This document shows positions 8,802 through 17,329 of a DNA stretch of 64,000 nt, one piece after another (positions within the stretch are counted from its first letter, which is position 1; every line of letters begins with the position of its first letter). The DNA lies in the NCBI RefSeq assembly GCF_020037015.1, contig NZ_JAIQDE010000011.1, positions 186,001 through 250,000 of the forward strand, written 5' to 3'. Position numbers and translations under genes: made by a program. Origin of the DNA: Corallococcus sp. AS-1-6. GTDB taxonomy: Bacteria > Myxococcota > Myxococcia > Myxococcales > Myxococcaceae. Below the pieces are notes generated by a model. That model did not search any database. It was not told the origin of the DNA and worked only from the letters and a program-made list of their open reading frames with translations.

Positions 8802-9668
8802 GTGAGTGGGCCGGTGCTCGTCACGGGGCCCACGGGCAACGTGGGGCGCGCGGTGGTGCGCGCGCTCCTGTCCGAAGGGGTGGCGGTGCGCGCGGCGGTG
8901 AAGTCGCCGGAGCACACGGTGTCGCTGCTCAAGGAGATGGACGGGGACGTGATGCCGGCGCCGCTGGACTTCCTGCGGCCGGAGACGTTCCTCCCCGCGC
9001 TGGAGGGCGTGCGGGGCGTGTTCCTGATGCGCCCGCCGGCCCTCGCCCACGCGGAAGGGGCGCTCCACGCGTTCATCGACGCGGCCGCCACGCAGGGCGT
9101 GAGGCAGGTGGTGTTCCTGTCCATGGCGGGCGCGGAGACGCGCGCGTGGGCGCCGCACCACGCGGTGGAGGAGCACCTGATGCGCGCCAACGTGGGGTGG
9201 ACGCTGCTGCGCCCGGCGTTCTTCGCGCAGAACCTGGGGGACGCGTACCGCGAGGACATCCGCCAGGACGGCCGGCTCTACATGCCCGCGGGCCACGGCA
9301 AGGTGGCCTTCGTGGACGTGCGCGACGTGGGCGAGGTGGCGGCGCGGGCGCTCCTGGACACGTCGCTGCGCAACCGCGCCTTCACGCTCACCGGGCTGGA
9401 GGCGGTGACGTTCGACGAGGTGGCGTCCGTGCTGTCGGAGGTGCTGGGCCGGCCCATCCGCTACGTGCCCGCGTCGGTGCCCGGCTACGTGCGCCACCTG
9501 CACCAGCGCCGGCTGTCCTGGGGCCAGTTGGGCATGCAGACGCTGCTGCACGTGGGGCTCCGCTTCGGGAAGGCGGAGAAGGTGGACCCCACGCTCACCC
9601 ACCTGCTGGGCCGGCCCACGCGCACGGTGCGCCAGTACATCGAGGACCACGCGCCGCTCTGGCGCTGA
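8802..9668 (+). CDS. NmrA-like NAD(P)-binding oxidoreductase or sensor
   Basis: This protein of about 288 residues opens with a Rossmann strand and glycine loop (VLVTGPTGNVGRAVVRAL, residues about 6-23) typical of atypical short-chain dehydrogenases of the NmrA/HSCARG/NAD(P)H quinone reductase group. Other typical segments are VRQVVFLSMAGAE, GWTLLRPAFFAQN and VAFVDVRDVGEVAARAL. The Tyr-x-x-x-Lys catalytic pair of classical SDRs is not evident, as is usual here, so it may be a redox sensor or an isomerase-like enzyme. GTG 8802 was chosen for its spacing from GGAGGGG at 8787-8793; GTG 8799 is equally possible. It converges with the DoxX gene. Confidence 0.85.
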   Translation: MSGPVLVTGPTGNVGRAVVRALLSEGVAVRAAVKSPEHTVSLLKEMDGDVMPAPLDFLRPETFLPALEGVRGVFLMRPPALAHAEGALHAFIDAAATQGVRQVVFLSMAGAETRAWAPHHAVEEHLMRANVGWTLLRPAFFAQNLGDAYREDIRQDGRLYMPAGHGKVAFVDVRDVGEVAARALLDTSLRNRAFTLTGLEAVTFDEVASVLSEVLGRPIRYVPASVPGYVRHLHQRRLSWGQLGMQTLLHVGLRFGKAEKVDPTLTHLLGRPTRTVRQYIEDHAPLWR

Positions 9669-9674
9669 GCAGGC

Positions 9675-10031
9675 TCAGGCGTACCAGAGCGCCCAGGCGA
9701 TGAGCACGGCCTGGAGCGGCAGCCGCGCCCAGAGCAGGGCCGGGGGAATCTTCCGGAACTGCTCCGGGTGCCGGGCCATGTGGAGGTTCGCGGGGAACAC
9801 CGCCACGAACAGCGCGACCAGGCCCCACGCCGCGAGCCGCGTGGTGGCGGGCACCAGCAGGAAGATGCCCAGCAGCACCTCCGCCACGCCGCTGATGAGC
9901 ACCAGCTCCCGGGGCCGGGGCAGGTACGGCGGCATGATGCGCATGTACATGCGGGGCTTGAGGAAGTGGTTCACCCCCGCGGCGACCATGAACAGCGCGA
10001 GCACATACTGCAGGATGGTTTTCACGTCCAT
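9675..10031 (-). CDS. DoxX-family membrane protein
   Basis: This 118-residue inner-membrane protein has four predicted membrane helices (for example ILQYVLALFMVAAGVNHFL, ELVLISGVAEVLLGIFLLV, LAAWGLVALFVAVFPANL and LQAVLIAWALWY). Length and helix pattern fit DoxX/DoxD-like proteins; the conserved AGVNHF near the first helix and the SGVAEVLLG segment are typical. Members are linked to redox homeostasis or quinone chemistry, but most are uncharacterised. It lies only 6 bp from the stop of the convergent NmrA-like gene and 57 bp downstream of pgm on the same strand, so it may be read through from pgm. Confidence 0.88.
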   Translation of the reverse strand: MDVKTILQYVLALFMVAAGVNHFLKPRMYMRIMPPYLPRPRELVLISGVAEVLLGIFLLVPATTRLAAWGLVALFVAVFPANLHMARHPEQFRKIPPALLWARLPLQAVLIAWALWYA

Positions 10032-10088
10032 GGGGGGTGGGGCTCCTCGCGCGGCATCGAACCCCGCGCGAGGCGCCTGCGTCCACGC

Positions 10089-11726
10089 CTACTTTCCGGC
10101 GAACGCCTCGCCGACGATGGCGCGCGCCTCCTGGACGATGGCGTCCAGGTGCGCCTGGTCGCGGAAGCTCTCCGCGTAGATTTTGTACACGTCCTCCGTG
10201 CCGGACGGGCGCGCGGCGAACCAGCCGTTCTCCGTCGTCACCTTGAGGCCGCCCAGGTCCGCGTTGTTGCCCGGCGCGCGCGTGAGGCGCTGGAGGATGG
10301 GTTCGCCCGCGAGCGACGTGGCCTTCACCGCCTCCGGCGACAGCTTCTTCAGCGCGGCCTTCTGCGCGGACGTGGCCGGCTGGTCGATGCGCGTGTACAG
10401 CGGCGCGCCGAACCTCCTGGCCAGCTCCTGGTAGTGCTCGCCGGGGTCCTTGCCGGTGCGCGCCAGGACTTCCGCCGCGAGCAGGTCCAGGATGATGCCG
10501 TCCTTGTCCGTGGTCCACACGGTGCCGTCCTTGCGCAGGAAGGACGCGCCCGCGCTCTCCTCGCCGCCGAAGCCCAGCGAGCCGTCCAGCAGTCCGTCCA
10601 CGAACCACTTGAAGCCCACCGGCACCTCCACCACGCGGCGGCCCAGGTCCTTGCCCACGCGGTCGATGAGGCTGCTGCTCACCAGCGTCTTGCCCACCGC
10701 CGCGTCCGCCCTCCAGCCCGGGCGGTTGCGGAAGAGGTAGTGGATGGCGACCGCGAGGTAGTGGTTCGGGTTCATCAACCCCATGCTGCGGGTGACGATG
10801 CCGTGGCGGTCGGAGTCCGTGTCGTTGCCGAACGCGAGCGCGTACTGGTCCTTGAGCTTCACCAGGTTCGCCATCGCGTACGGCGACGAGCAGTCCATGC
10901 GGATCTTCCCGTCATGGTCCGCGGGCATGAAGCCGAAGGTGGGGTCCACGGTGGGGTTCACCACCGTGAGGTCCAGGCCGTACCTGGCGGCGAGCGGCGC
11001 CCAGTAGTGCAGGTTGGAGCCGCCCAGCGGATCCGCGCCCAGCTTCAGCTTCGCGCCCCGGATGACGTCCAGGTCCACCACGTTCGCCAGGTCCGCCACG
11101 TACGGGGTGATGAAGTCGTACGCCTTCACCGTGGCGCTCGCGCGCGCCTTCTCGTAGGGGACGCGCTGCACGCCCTTGTTGCCCGCGGCCATCAGCTCGT
11201 TGGCGCGCTTCTCCACCAGCGACGTGACGTTCGTGTCGGCGGGGCCGCCGTTGGGCGGGTTGTACTTGATGCCGCCGTCCTCCGGCGGGTTGTGGGACGG
11301 GGTGATGACGATGCCGTCCGCGAGCCCGCGGGTGCGGCCCCGGTTGTACGTGAGGATGGCGTGGGAGATGACCGGCGTGGGCGTGGCGCCGTCCGTGTAG
11401 CGGACCTCCACGCCGTGCGCGGCCAGCACCTCCAGCGTGGTGCGCTGGGCGGGCTCGGAGAGCGCGTGCGTGTCCATGCCCAGGAACAGCGGGCCGTCGT
11501 AGCCCTGCTGCTTGCGGTACTCGCACAGGGCCTGCGCCACCGCGAGGATGTGCGCCTCGTTGAAGCTCCGGCGCGCGGCGCTGCCCCGGTGACCGGAGGT
11601 GCCGAAGGCCACGCGCTGCTCGGCCACGGACGCGTCGGGCGTGTCGTCGTAGTACTGCGCGCGCAGCGTGTCGGGGTTGATCAGCAGGTCGCGCGAGAGG
11701 GGCTTGCCAGCGGAAGGGTGTGCCAT
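10089..11726 (-). CDS. pgm: Phosphoglucomutase (alpha-D-glucose-specific)
   Basis: This 545-residue enzyme interconverts glucose 1-phosphate and glucose 6-phosphate in the cytoplasm, supplying precursors for glycogen, trehalose and exopolysaccharide. It has the length and N-terminus of the E. coli Pgm group ([11 protein letters not shown] near residue 40), the phosphoserine active-site loop [11 protein letters not shown], the metal-binding region [11 protein letters not shown], the sugar-binding loop [12 protein letters not shown] and the C-terminal phosphate-binding loop RPSGTED. All catalytic elements look intact. The start at 11726 ([10 protein letters not shown]) fits the family. It is probably transcribed alone or with the DoxX gene downstream. 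Confidence 0.97.
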   Translation of the reverse strand: MAHPSAGKPLSRDLLINPDTLRAQYYDDTPDASVAEQRVAFGTSGHRGSAARRSFNEAHILAVAQALCEYRKQQGYDGPLFLGMDTHALSEPAQRTTLEVLAAHGVEVRYTDGATPTPVISHAILTYNRGRTRGLADGIVITPSHNPPEDGGIKYNPPNGGPADTNVTSLVEKRANELMAAGNKGVQRVPYEKARASATVKAYDFITPYVADLANVVDLDVIRGAKLKLGADPLGGSNLHYWAPLAARYGLDLTVVNPTVDPTFGFMPADHDGKIRMDCSSPYAMANLVKLKDQYALAFGNDTDSDRHGIVTRSMGLMNPNHYLAVAIHYLFRNRPGWRADAAVGKTLVSSSLIDRVGKDLGRRVVEVPVGFKWFVDGLLDGSLGFGGEESAGASFLRKDGTVWTTDKDGIILDLLAAEVLARTGKDPGEHYQELARRFGAPLYTRIDQPATSAQKAALKKLSPEAVKATSLAGEPILQRLTRAPGNNADLGGLKVTTENGWFAARPSGTEDVYKIYAESFRDQAHLDAIVQEARAIVGEAFAGK

Positions 11727-11867
11727 GACGGGGCAACCCTAGCCGCGCGCGCCTTCGGAGGGGAGCCGAAGTCGCGGCCCTGTCGCGCGCCTCACCCGTC
11801 CTGACGCGCTCCGTCCAGTAGCGGGCGGGGCGCGGCTGTGGGGACGGGGACGCGTGTCCGGAAGCCG

Positions 11868-13157
11868 TCAGCGCGCCACGGCGACGGAGGACTCCGCGGG
11901 CGGGAGCGCCTCCGGCGCGGGGGGCTCGTCCTCCTGCGGCTGGGCGGCGTCCTCCGGCAGGAACGTCAGCAGCACCAGCGCGGGGATGGCCGCCGCGGCG
12001 GTGAAGGCGAAGAAGGTGGGCCAGCCCATCCACGTGGCCAGGTAGCCGGACACGGAGCCGATGAGCCGGTTGGCGATGGTGCCCAGCGCGGACAGGAGCG
12101 CGTACTGCGTGGCGCTGAAGCTCTTGTGGCACAGCGACATCACGAAGGCCGCGAACGCGGTGACGCCCAGGCCCGTGCACACGTTGTCCACGGCGATGGT
12201 GCACGCGAGCATCAGGTCGTTCTTGCCCACCATCGCCAGGGCCATGAAGGCCAGGTTGGTGAGCCCCTGCGCGGCGCCGAAGATGAACAGCGCGCGGCGC
12301 ATGCTGAGCTTCACCATCAGCACGCCGCCCAGGAGGCCTCCGCCAATGGTGGCCACCATGCCCAGCGTCTTGCTGAGCGTGCCAATCTCCGTGTTGGAGA
12401 AACCCAGCTCGATGTAGAAGGGCGTCACCATGCTGGCGGCGATGGCGTCCCCCAGCTTGTAGAGCACCAGGAACGCCAGCACCCCCAGCGCGTACTTGCG
12501 GCGGAAGTAGTCCACGAAGGGCCGCACCACCGCGTCCCCCAGGTTGCGCGGAGGCCGCACGCTCTGGGGCTCCGGGGCCACCAGCGTGGCCACCACGCCC
12601 ACGCCCATGAGCAGGCCCATCACGTAGTACGTCCGCGACCAGCCCAGGTGGTCCGACAGGATGAACGCGAGCCCGCCCGCCACGAGCATGCCCAGCCGGT
12701 AGCCGGTGACGTACAGCGAGTTGCCCAGCCCGCGCTCCTCCATGGGGAGGATGTCCGTGCGCCACGCGTCCGCGACGATGTCCTGGCTGGCGGACAGGAA
12801 CGTCACCACCACCGCCATGCACGCCATGGCCAGCGGGGCGTCCTTCGGGTTCACCAGGCCCATGGCGGAGATGGCGCCCATGAGCAGCACCTGCGTGAGC
12901 AGCATCCAGCCGCGCCGCCGGCCCAGGAAGGGCAGGGTGTAGCGGTCCATCAGCGGCGCCCACAGCACCTTGAAGGTGTAGGGCAGCGCCACCAGGCTGA
13001 AGATGCCAATCGTCTTGAGATTGACCCCCTCGTTCTTCATCCACGCGGACAGCGTGACGCCGGTCAGCCACAGGGGGAGGCCGGACGCGAAGCCGACGGC
13101 CATCAGGAGCCAGACGCGCCGGCTCTTCAAGACGGTGAGAAGCGAGGAGTTGGGCAT
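11868..13157 (-). CDS. ampG: AmpG-type muropeptide permease (MFS)
   Basis: This 429-residue inner-membrane transporter has about 12 hydrophobic helices. It matches the AmpG family closely at its N-terminus (GFASGLPLWLTGVTLSAWM, LKTIGIFSLVALPYTFK, WAPLMDRYTLPFLGRRRGW, SASQDIVADAWRTDILP, ERGLGNSLYVTGYRLGM). AmpG imports GlcNAc-1,6-anhydroMurNAc peptides for peptidoglycan recycling and feeds beta-lactamase induction in other bacteria. The start at 13157 (MPNSSLL) was chosen because the known family begins there, although no clear ribosome site precedes it. An in-frame GTG at 13208 is the alternative. The C-terminus ends in a short Pro/Glu-rich cytoplasmic tail. Confidence 0.93.
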   Translation of the reverse strand: MPNSSLLTVLKSRRVWLLMAVGFASGLPLWLTGVTLSAWMKNEGVNLKTIGIFSLVALPYTFKVLWAPLMDRYTLPFLGRRRGWMLLTQVLLMGAISAMGLVNPKDAPLAMACMAVVVTFLSASQDIVADAWRTDILPMEERGLGNSLYVTGYRLGMLVAGGLAFILSDHLGWSRTYYVMGLLMGVGVVATLVAPEPQSVRPPRNLGDAVVRPFVDYFRRKYALGVLAFLVLYKLGDAIAASMVTPFYIELGFSNTEIGTLSKTLGMVATIGGGLLGGVLMVKLSMRRALFIFGAAQGLTNLAFMALAMVGKNDLMLACTIAVDNVCTGLGVTAFAAFVMSLCHKSFSATQYALLSALGTIANRLIGSVSGYLATWMGWPTFFAFTAAAAIPALVLLTFLPEDAAQPQEDEPPAPEALPPAESSVAVAR

Positions 13158-13229
13158 GGGGGCGCGGGGAAACAGCCGCCAGCATAGAGAATCCACCCCG
13201 CGCGTCACCTTCCACGGCCTGGAGAATGT

Positions 13230-13264
13230 CCGCCCGGCTGCTGTCCGGCCCTGAGCCCGGGCGG
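13230..13264 (-). terminator. Possible terminator of the caspase operon
   Basis: CCGCCCGG (13230-13237) pairs with CCGGGCGG (13257-13264) across a 19-nt loop, just past the last stop of the five-gene minus-strand operon. Confidence 0.4.
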
Positions 13265-13269
13265 CCTCT

Positions 13270-14235
13270 TCAGGGTTGAGGGTCCAGCGCGGACACGTCC
13301 GGGCAGGTGCGGCGGTCGCCCTCGGTGGGGGTGATGAAGTCCCAGTTGCGCTGCATGAAGGTGATGCGCGTCCGGGTGTCCCAGCACTCCGTGTACTGCG
13401 CGCCCTTCGCGTCCCCGTCCAGGATGTTGAGCACCAGCACGCCCCGGCCGTCCGGCGTCCAGCGCGCCACGATGTCCAGCGTCTCCAGCAGCCCGCCGGG
13501 AACCAGGTCCTCCCCCGGCAGCCGGAAGGACATCTCCCCCAACCCCTCCGGCGTCCGGCGCGACGCGTAGCGCGCCAGCGGCAGCGCGCCCCCCAGGCTG
13601 GAGACGAGCAGCTCCACGCTCGAGGGCAGCACCTTCGTCTGGTAGCGGATGTCCAGCCGCTCCACCAGGTTCGCGTCCTGCGGCTCGAACCCGCGCGCGC
13701 GGGCCTCCTTGAGGTCCATGGCGAGCGAGCCCTCTCCCTTGCGGATGCCGCCGTCCGCCTTGAAGGTGCCGGGCACGTAGGTCCACCACGCGGCCTCGCC
13801 GCCGCCCGTGGGCCGGACCTGGAGGAGGTAGCCGAAGTCGCTGCCCTGGCGCTCCATCACGAAGCGCAGCTCGTGGCCCGGGTGTCCGTCCGCGGGGAAG
13901 GGACCCCAGACGCGCCTGTCCGGCTCCCGCGTGGTGGGGGGGACGTGGCGGAACACCTCCAGCAGGGCGAGCAGGCCGTCCACGTCGGTGTTGAACTGCG
14001 TGCCCGCCGCGTAGGCCTGGAGGGCGAGCTCCGACGGCCCGCCCAGCACCTGCGCCCGGCTCAAGGCCTGGCCCCGCGTGCGCACGCCCTGGCTGGAGCG
14101 GGCGCTGTCCGGCAGCTTCGCGGCCAGGTCCTCGCGCTGGGGCAGGGCGTTCTGGAACTCCAGGTCGTCGTTGGAGAAGTCGCCGCCGCACGCGACCGCG
14201 AGGAGGCAGCAGAGGGTCAGGGCAGGGGTTCGCAT
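13270..14235 (-). CDS. Lipoprotein B of the sigma/caspase operon, paralogue of the 17,330-18,325 protein
   Basis: This 321-residue lipoprotein has the signal MRTPALTLCCLLAVAC, with the lipid-modified Cys at about residue 16. It is clearly related to the first gene of the same operon. Both share an early F-x-[DN]-x-L-P, a PPTT-x-E-x-D block followed by VWGP, an RY strand, a RWT-x-x-G-x-GR segment, and a C-terminal ECWD near a Thr/Tyr-Phe strand. An ATG at 14250 overlaps the caspase stop as ATGA, and GAGGGAG between it and ATG 14235 points to initiation at 14235; either start gives the same mature protein. No catalytic motif is seen. As the last gene it probably serves the same envelope function as its paralogue. 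Confidence 0.85.
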   Translation of the reverse strand: MRTPALTLCCLLAVACGGDFSNDDLEFQNALPQREDLAAKLPDSARSSQGVRTRGQALSRAQVLGGPSELALQAYAAGTQFNTDVDGLLALLEVFRHVPPTTREPDRRVWGPFPADGHPGHELRFVMERQGSDFGYLLQVRPTGGGEAAWWTYVPGTFKADGGIRKGEGSLAMDLKEARARGFEPQDANLVERLDIRYQTKVLPSSVELLVSSLGGALPLARYASRRTPEGLGEMSFRLPGEDLVPGGLLETLDIVARWTPDGRGVLVLNILDGDAKGAQYTECWDTRTRITFMQRNWDFITPTEGDRRTCPDVSALDPQP

Positions 14236-14246
14236 CACGTGCTCCC

Positions 14247-15977
14247 TCATGGCTCGTACGTGAGGAGCGCGGCCAGCTCCCAGAACCCCAGGGAGCGCTG
14301 CGCGTCGACGGTGTATTGGAGGTACTGCAGGCGGCTGCGCGCGGTGAGGTTCAACCGGCGCGTGAGCCGGAAGCGCGCGCCCGTCGCCAGGCCCGGTGAC
14401 ACCATGGCGAAGCGTTGATCCGGGAACGCCGCGTCATCGAACTTGCGGCCCATGACGAGGTACGCGACGCGCACGCCCACGAAGGGGGAGAAGCGCCCCA
14501 CGGGCCACTCGGCGGTGAGGCTGGTGCCCACGTTCACCACCGAGTAGCGGTACGCCGGGCCCGCCAGCGTGGGCAGGGACAGCACGCCCTCCGTGCCGCC
14601 CACCGCCGCGTCGAAGCCCCAGACCCAGTCGCGGCGGAAGTAGTCGTGCAGCTCGGCCTCCGCGCCGAAGAGGGGCACGGAGAGGAAGAGGGACTGGCGC
14701 GTCTGGGGGTCGAAGAAGGACTGGAAGCCGCCGGTGAGGCCGAACGTCCACCACGCGCCCCTGTCCAGCATCGCCCCCTTCACGGGGTCGTCGGAGAAGG
14801 GCGCGTCCTTGAAGCGCGGCTCCTGCAGGATGGTCGTGCGTCCGCGCGCGACCTCGACCTCGCCGATGCGCAGCCGGTCGCTGAGCCGGCGCTTCACGCG
14901 GTAGGTGCCGGGGGCCAGGGCCACGCGGCGCTCCGCGTCCGAGGCCTTGTCCAGCTCCGCCACCACCAGGCCGCCCGGATCCACGAAGTAGTAGGAGCCC
15001 GCGGGGGCGCTGCCGGGGACCACCAGGCCTTCGGCGCTCGCGCGCAGGTCGGTGAGCACCAGGTCGCCGTTGCCCGCCAGGTCGTAGCTGAACGTCGGAT
15101 GCTGCGGGCCCGCGCTGCTGTCCGCCGTGTCCGCGACGGTGCGGGCGTAGGCGTGCGAATACGCCTCGAAGAGCGTCACGCGTCCGTCGCCGCTGCGGTC
15201 CGCGTCTCCCAGCAGGCCGCTGGCCAGGTGATGGGAGAAGTAGCTGCCGCCCAGCGCATCCGACTCCTGCGAGTCCTCGTCCGCAGCGCTGGAGGTGAGG
15301 ATGACGACGCCCCGGGCATCGCGGGCCGCGCCGGACTCCACGTCGAAGGCCGGGGCCTTGCGCGCGCCCTTGGTGCGGGTGAGCGCACCGGAGCGGCAGG
15401 AGTCGAGGATGGCGATGCGGATGTCCACGGGCGCGTCCGCCAGCCGGCGCTTGAGCGCGTCGAAGGCGAGCCGTGAGGCCCCCATCCGCAGCGCGCCGTC
15501 CTTCGCGTGGCCGGAGTAGTAGACGAACAGCGCGGTGCGCTCGCCGCGAGCCTGGGCCTCGCGGGCCCGTTGCTCCAGCTCCGACAGCGCGACGAGGAAG
15601 TCCTTCGCGTCGTCGTCCAGGAGGAGCTTCGCGTCGGCCGGGGACACACCGCCCAGCCGCGTGAGCAGGTCGTGCATCTTGCGCGCATCGTCGCGCGCGT
15701 AGCTCAAGGGGCGCGTGTCCGCGCCGCCCGTGTCATTGCCCGCGATGAGCGCGAAGCGGTGCAGCGTGTCCGCGTGAGCGGCGGTGGAGAGCAGCATCAG
15801 CGCGGGAATCGCCGCGCCCCACGAACGTCCTCGCCCACCCGCGCGGGCAGGCCCTGCGCTCGCCGGCGAGGTGCTCCACGGCGTACGCCACGCCTCCTGT
15901 CCGAGGATGCGCGTGAACGTGGCCCGTGCCCAGGCCGCCCCTTGAGCAAGCACCTGTCTCACGGGGCCGTCGCTCAT
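14247..15977 (-). CDS. Exported caspase-like (C14) protease fused to an outer-membrane-type beta-barrel
   Basis: This 576-residue protein has a signal-like segment at 52-69 (GAAIPALMLLSTAAHA) preceded by about 50 residues. A caspase/metacaspase fold follows at about 70-310, with catalytic His157 in YYSGHAKDG and Cys194 in LDSCRSGA. It contains an EF-hand-like loop at 260-271 (D-x-S-x-D-G-x-V-x-x-x-E). Residues 325-388 resemble a PEGA-type beta domain (LAPGTYRVKRR), and 408-576 form alternating amphipathic strands ending in ALLTYEP, like an outer-membrane barrel. The start at 15977 overlaps the anti-sigma stop as ATGA, and the stop overlaps a possible start of the next gene. The protease domain would face the periplasm if the barrel inserts. 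Substrate is unknown. Confidence 0.88.
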   Translation of the reverse strand: MSDGPVRQVLAQGAAWARATFTRILGQEAWRTPWSTSPASAGPARAGGRGRSWGAAIPALMLLSTAAHADTLHRFALIAGNDTGGADTRPLSYARDDARKMHDLLTRLGGVSPADAKLLLDDDAKDFLVALSELEQRAREAQARGERTALFVYYSGHAKDGALRMGASRLAFDALKRRLADAPVDIRIAILDSCRSGALTRTKGARKAPAFDVESGAARDARGVVILTSSAADEDSQESDALGGSYFSHHLASGLLGDADRSGDGRVTLFEAYSHAYARTVADTADSSAGPQHPTFSYDLAGNGDLVLTDLRASAEGLVVPGSAPAGSYYFVDPGGLVVAELDKASDAERRVALAPGTYRVKRRLSDRLRIGEVEVARGRTTILQEPRFKDAPFSDDPVKGAMLDRGAWWTFGLTGGFQSFFDPQTRQSLFLSVPLFGAEAELHDYFRRDWVWGFDAAVGGTEGVLSLPTLAGPAYRYSVVNVGTSLTAEWPVGRFSPFVGVRVAYLVMGRKFDDAAFPDQRFAMVSPGLATGARFRLTRRLNLTARSRLQYLQYTVDAQRSLGFWELAALLTYEP

Positions 15978-16762
15978 GGCTTCAGCAGGATCCACTGCGT
16001 CTGCGCCCCCGCCACGTCCAGCGGGGCCATGCGCGTGACGTCCCGGCCCGCCGCGTCGAAGGCCTTCCGGGCCGCGTCGCTCAGCGCCTCCATGGACAGG
16101 GGCGCGTCCGTCAGCACCAGCACCACGCGCTCCGCCCCCGCGCCGGTGAACTCCACGCTCTCCGGCAGCCAGTGCTGCCCCGCGCCCGGCTCCACCGCGA
16201 GGCTGTCCCCGGACTCCGGATACAGCGGCGTCACCTCGCCCCGCGCGTCCACCGACAGCGCCGCCACGTAGCGGTACGCGTCCGCCGTGTAGCCCAGGCG
16301 CACGCGCTCACCGGGTCGCAGCGCCTCCGGCGACTCCGTGCTCGCCACCCGCTGCGGCTCCACGCCTCCACCGATTCGCAGCTCCGCGCCCGCGCCGCCC
16401 TTGATGCGATTGCCCGCGACGGGCGGTGGGACTGGCTCCGTCCTCCCTCCGGTCTCCAGCAGCGGACGCGCCAGCACCAGCACCAGCACGGAGGCCGCCA
16501 CCGCCATCAGCGGCCGGACCCACTGCGCGCGCGTCGCGGGCGCTCTCGATGCCTGCCGCGCGCGGGCCCGCTCCACGCCGGCCTCGAAGCCCTCGAAGGG
16601 CACCTCCGCCTCGAACGTGGCCTGCGCGTCCGCGAAGGACCTCAGCGCCGCGCCGCACGCCTCGCACGTCTCCGCGTGCTCGCGGACGCGGTTCGCTTCC
16701 GGGGGGGGCAGCTCACCGGCGTGCAGGCGGCGCAATGTCCAGCTCGACTCGTGCGCGCTCAT
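15974..16762 (-). CDS. Zinc-finger anti-sigma factor with DUF4384-like periplasmic domain
   Basis: This 262-residue membrane protein has an N-terminal anti-sigma zinc-finger motif, H29-x3-C33-x2-C36 (HAETCEAC), one membrane helix at about 82-100 (WVRPLMAVAASVLVLVLARP) and a periplasmic domain of about 160 residues. The last 120 residues (PGERVRLGYTADAYRYVAAL, VTPLYPESGDS, ESVEFTGAGAERVVLVLTD) look like DUF4384, a domain often paired with caspase proteins. It should hold the ECF sigma factor encoded just upstream and sense an envelope signal. ATG 16762 overlaps the sigma stop as ATGA, and its own stop overlaps the caspase start, so the three genes are translationally coupled. Confidence 0.88.
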   Translation of the reverse strand: MSAHESSWTLRRLHAGELPPPEANRVREHAETCEACGAALRSFADAQATFEAEVPFEGFEAGVERARARQASRAPATRAQWVRPLMAVAASVLVLVLARPLLETGGRTEPVPPPVAGNRIKGGAGAELRIGGGVEPQRVASTESPEALRPGERVRLGYTADAYRYVAALSVDARGEVTPLYPESGDSLAVEPGAGQHWLPESVEFTGAGAERVVLVLTDAPLSMEALSDAARKAFDAAGRDVTRMAPLDVAGAQTQWILLKP

Positions 16763-17301
16763 CGGACGCTCAGCTCCTCTCCACCCAGCTTGGCGAACTG
16801 CTCCAGCCGCTTGCGCACCGTGGGCACCGAACGTCCCAGCACCGCGGCCACCTCTTCCAGGGTCATCCCATCCACGTGGTAGTGGATCGCCGCCGCCTGC
16901 GTCTCCGCGTCCACCCGGGCCAGCAGCTTTCGCACCAGGTCGCGCGTCTCCATCGCCTCCGAGCCGCCATGGCCCTCCGAGCGGGCCGCCTCGTCCCGCG
17001 CGAACCACCTCCGCCACGCCGCCCCTTCCGCGCGCAGTTGGTTGAGGCAGTGGTGCGTGGCGATCTTCATCAGCCACGTCAGCGGAGACGCCTCCGCCCG
17101 GAACGACTCCCCGTGCACGAGCGCGCGGGCGAAGACGTCATGCATCGCGTCCTCCGCCCGGCTCGCGTCCTTCAGCAGGTAGCGGCAGCGCTCACGCACG
17201 CTGCCGCCGTACTTCACATACAGCTCGCGCAGGACGGCCCGCCGGTCCTCGGTGGGACGGGGAGGCACCACCTTCAGGGCCAGCGGGGTCGGTCCGGTCA
17301 C
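16759..17301 (-). CDS. ECF-type RNA polymerase sigma factor
   Basis: This 180-residue sigma70-family protein has a region 2 at about 25-92 (RCRYLLKDASRAEDAMHDVF, PLTWLMKIATHHCLNQLR) and a region 4 helix-turn-helix at about 122-172 (YHVDGMTLEEVAAVLGRSVP, TVRKRLEQF). There is no region 1.1 or 3, as expected for ECF sigmas. The likely start is GTG 17301, 28 bp after the stop of the upstream lipoprotein gene; its ribosome site is weak. It is followed by its presumed anti-sigma with an ATGA overlap. Its targets are unknown but probably include its own operon. Confidence 0.92.
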   Translation of the reverse strand: MTGPTPLALKVVPPRPTEDRRAVLRELYVKYGGSVRERCRYLLKDASRAEDAMHDVFARALVHGESFRAEASPLTWLMKIATHHCLNQLRAEGAAWRRWFARDEAARSEGHGGSEAMETRDLVRKLLARVDAETQAAAIHYHVDGMTLEEVAAVLGRSVPTVRKRLEQFAKLGGEELSVR

Positions 17302-17329
17302 GCGCGGCGCAAGCCTACCGCGACACGGC

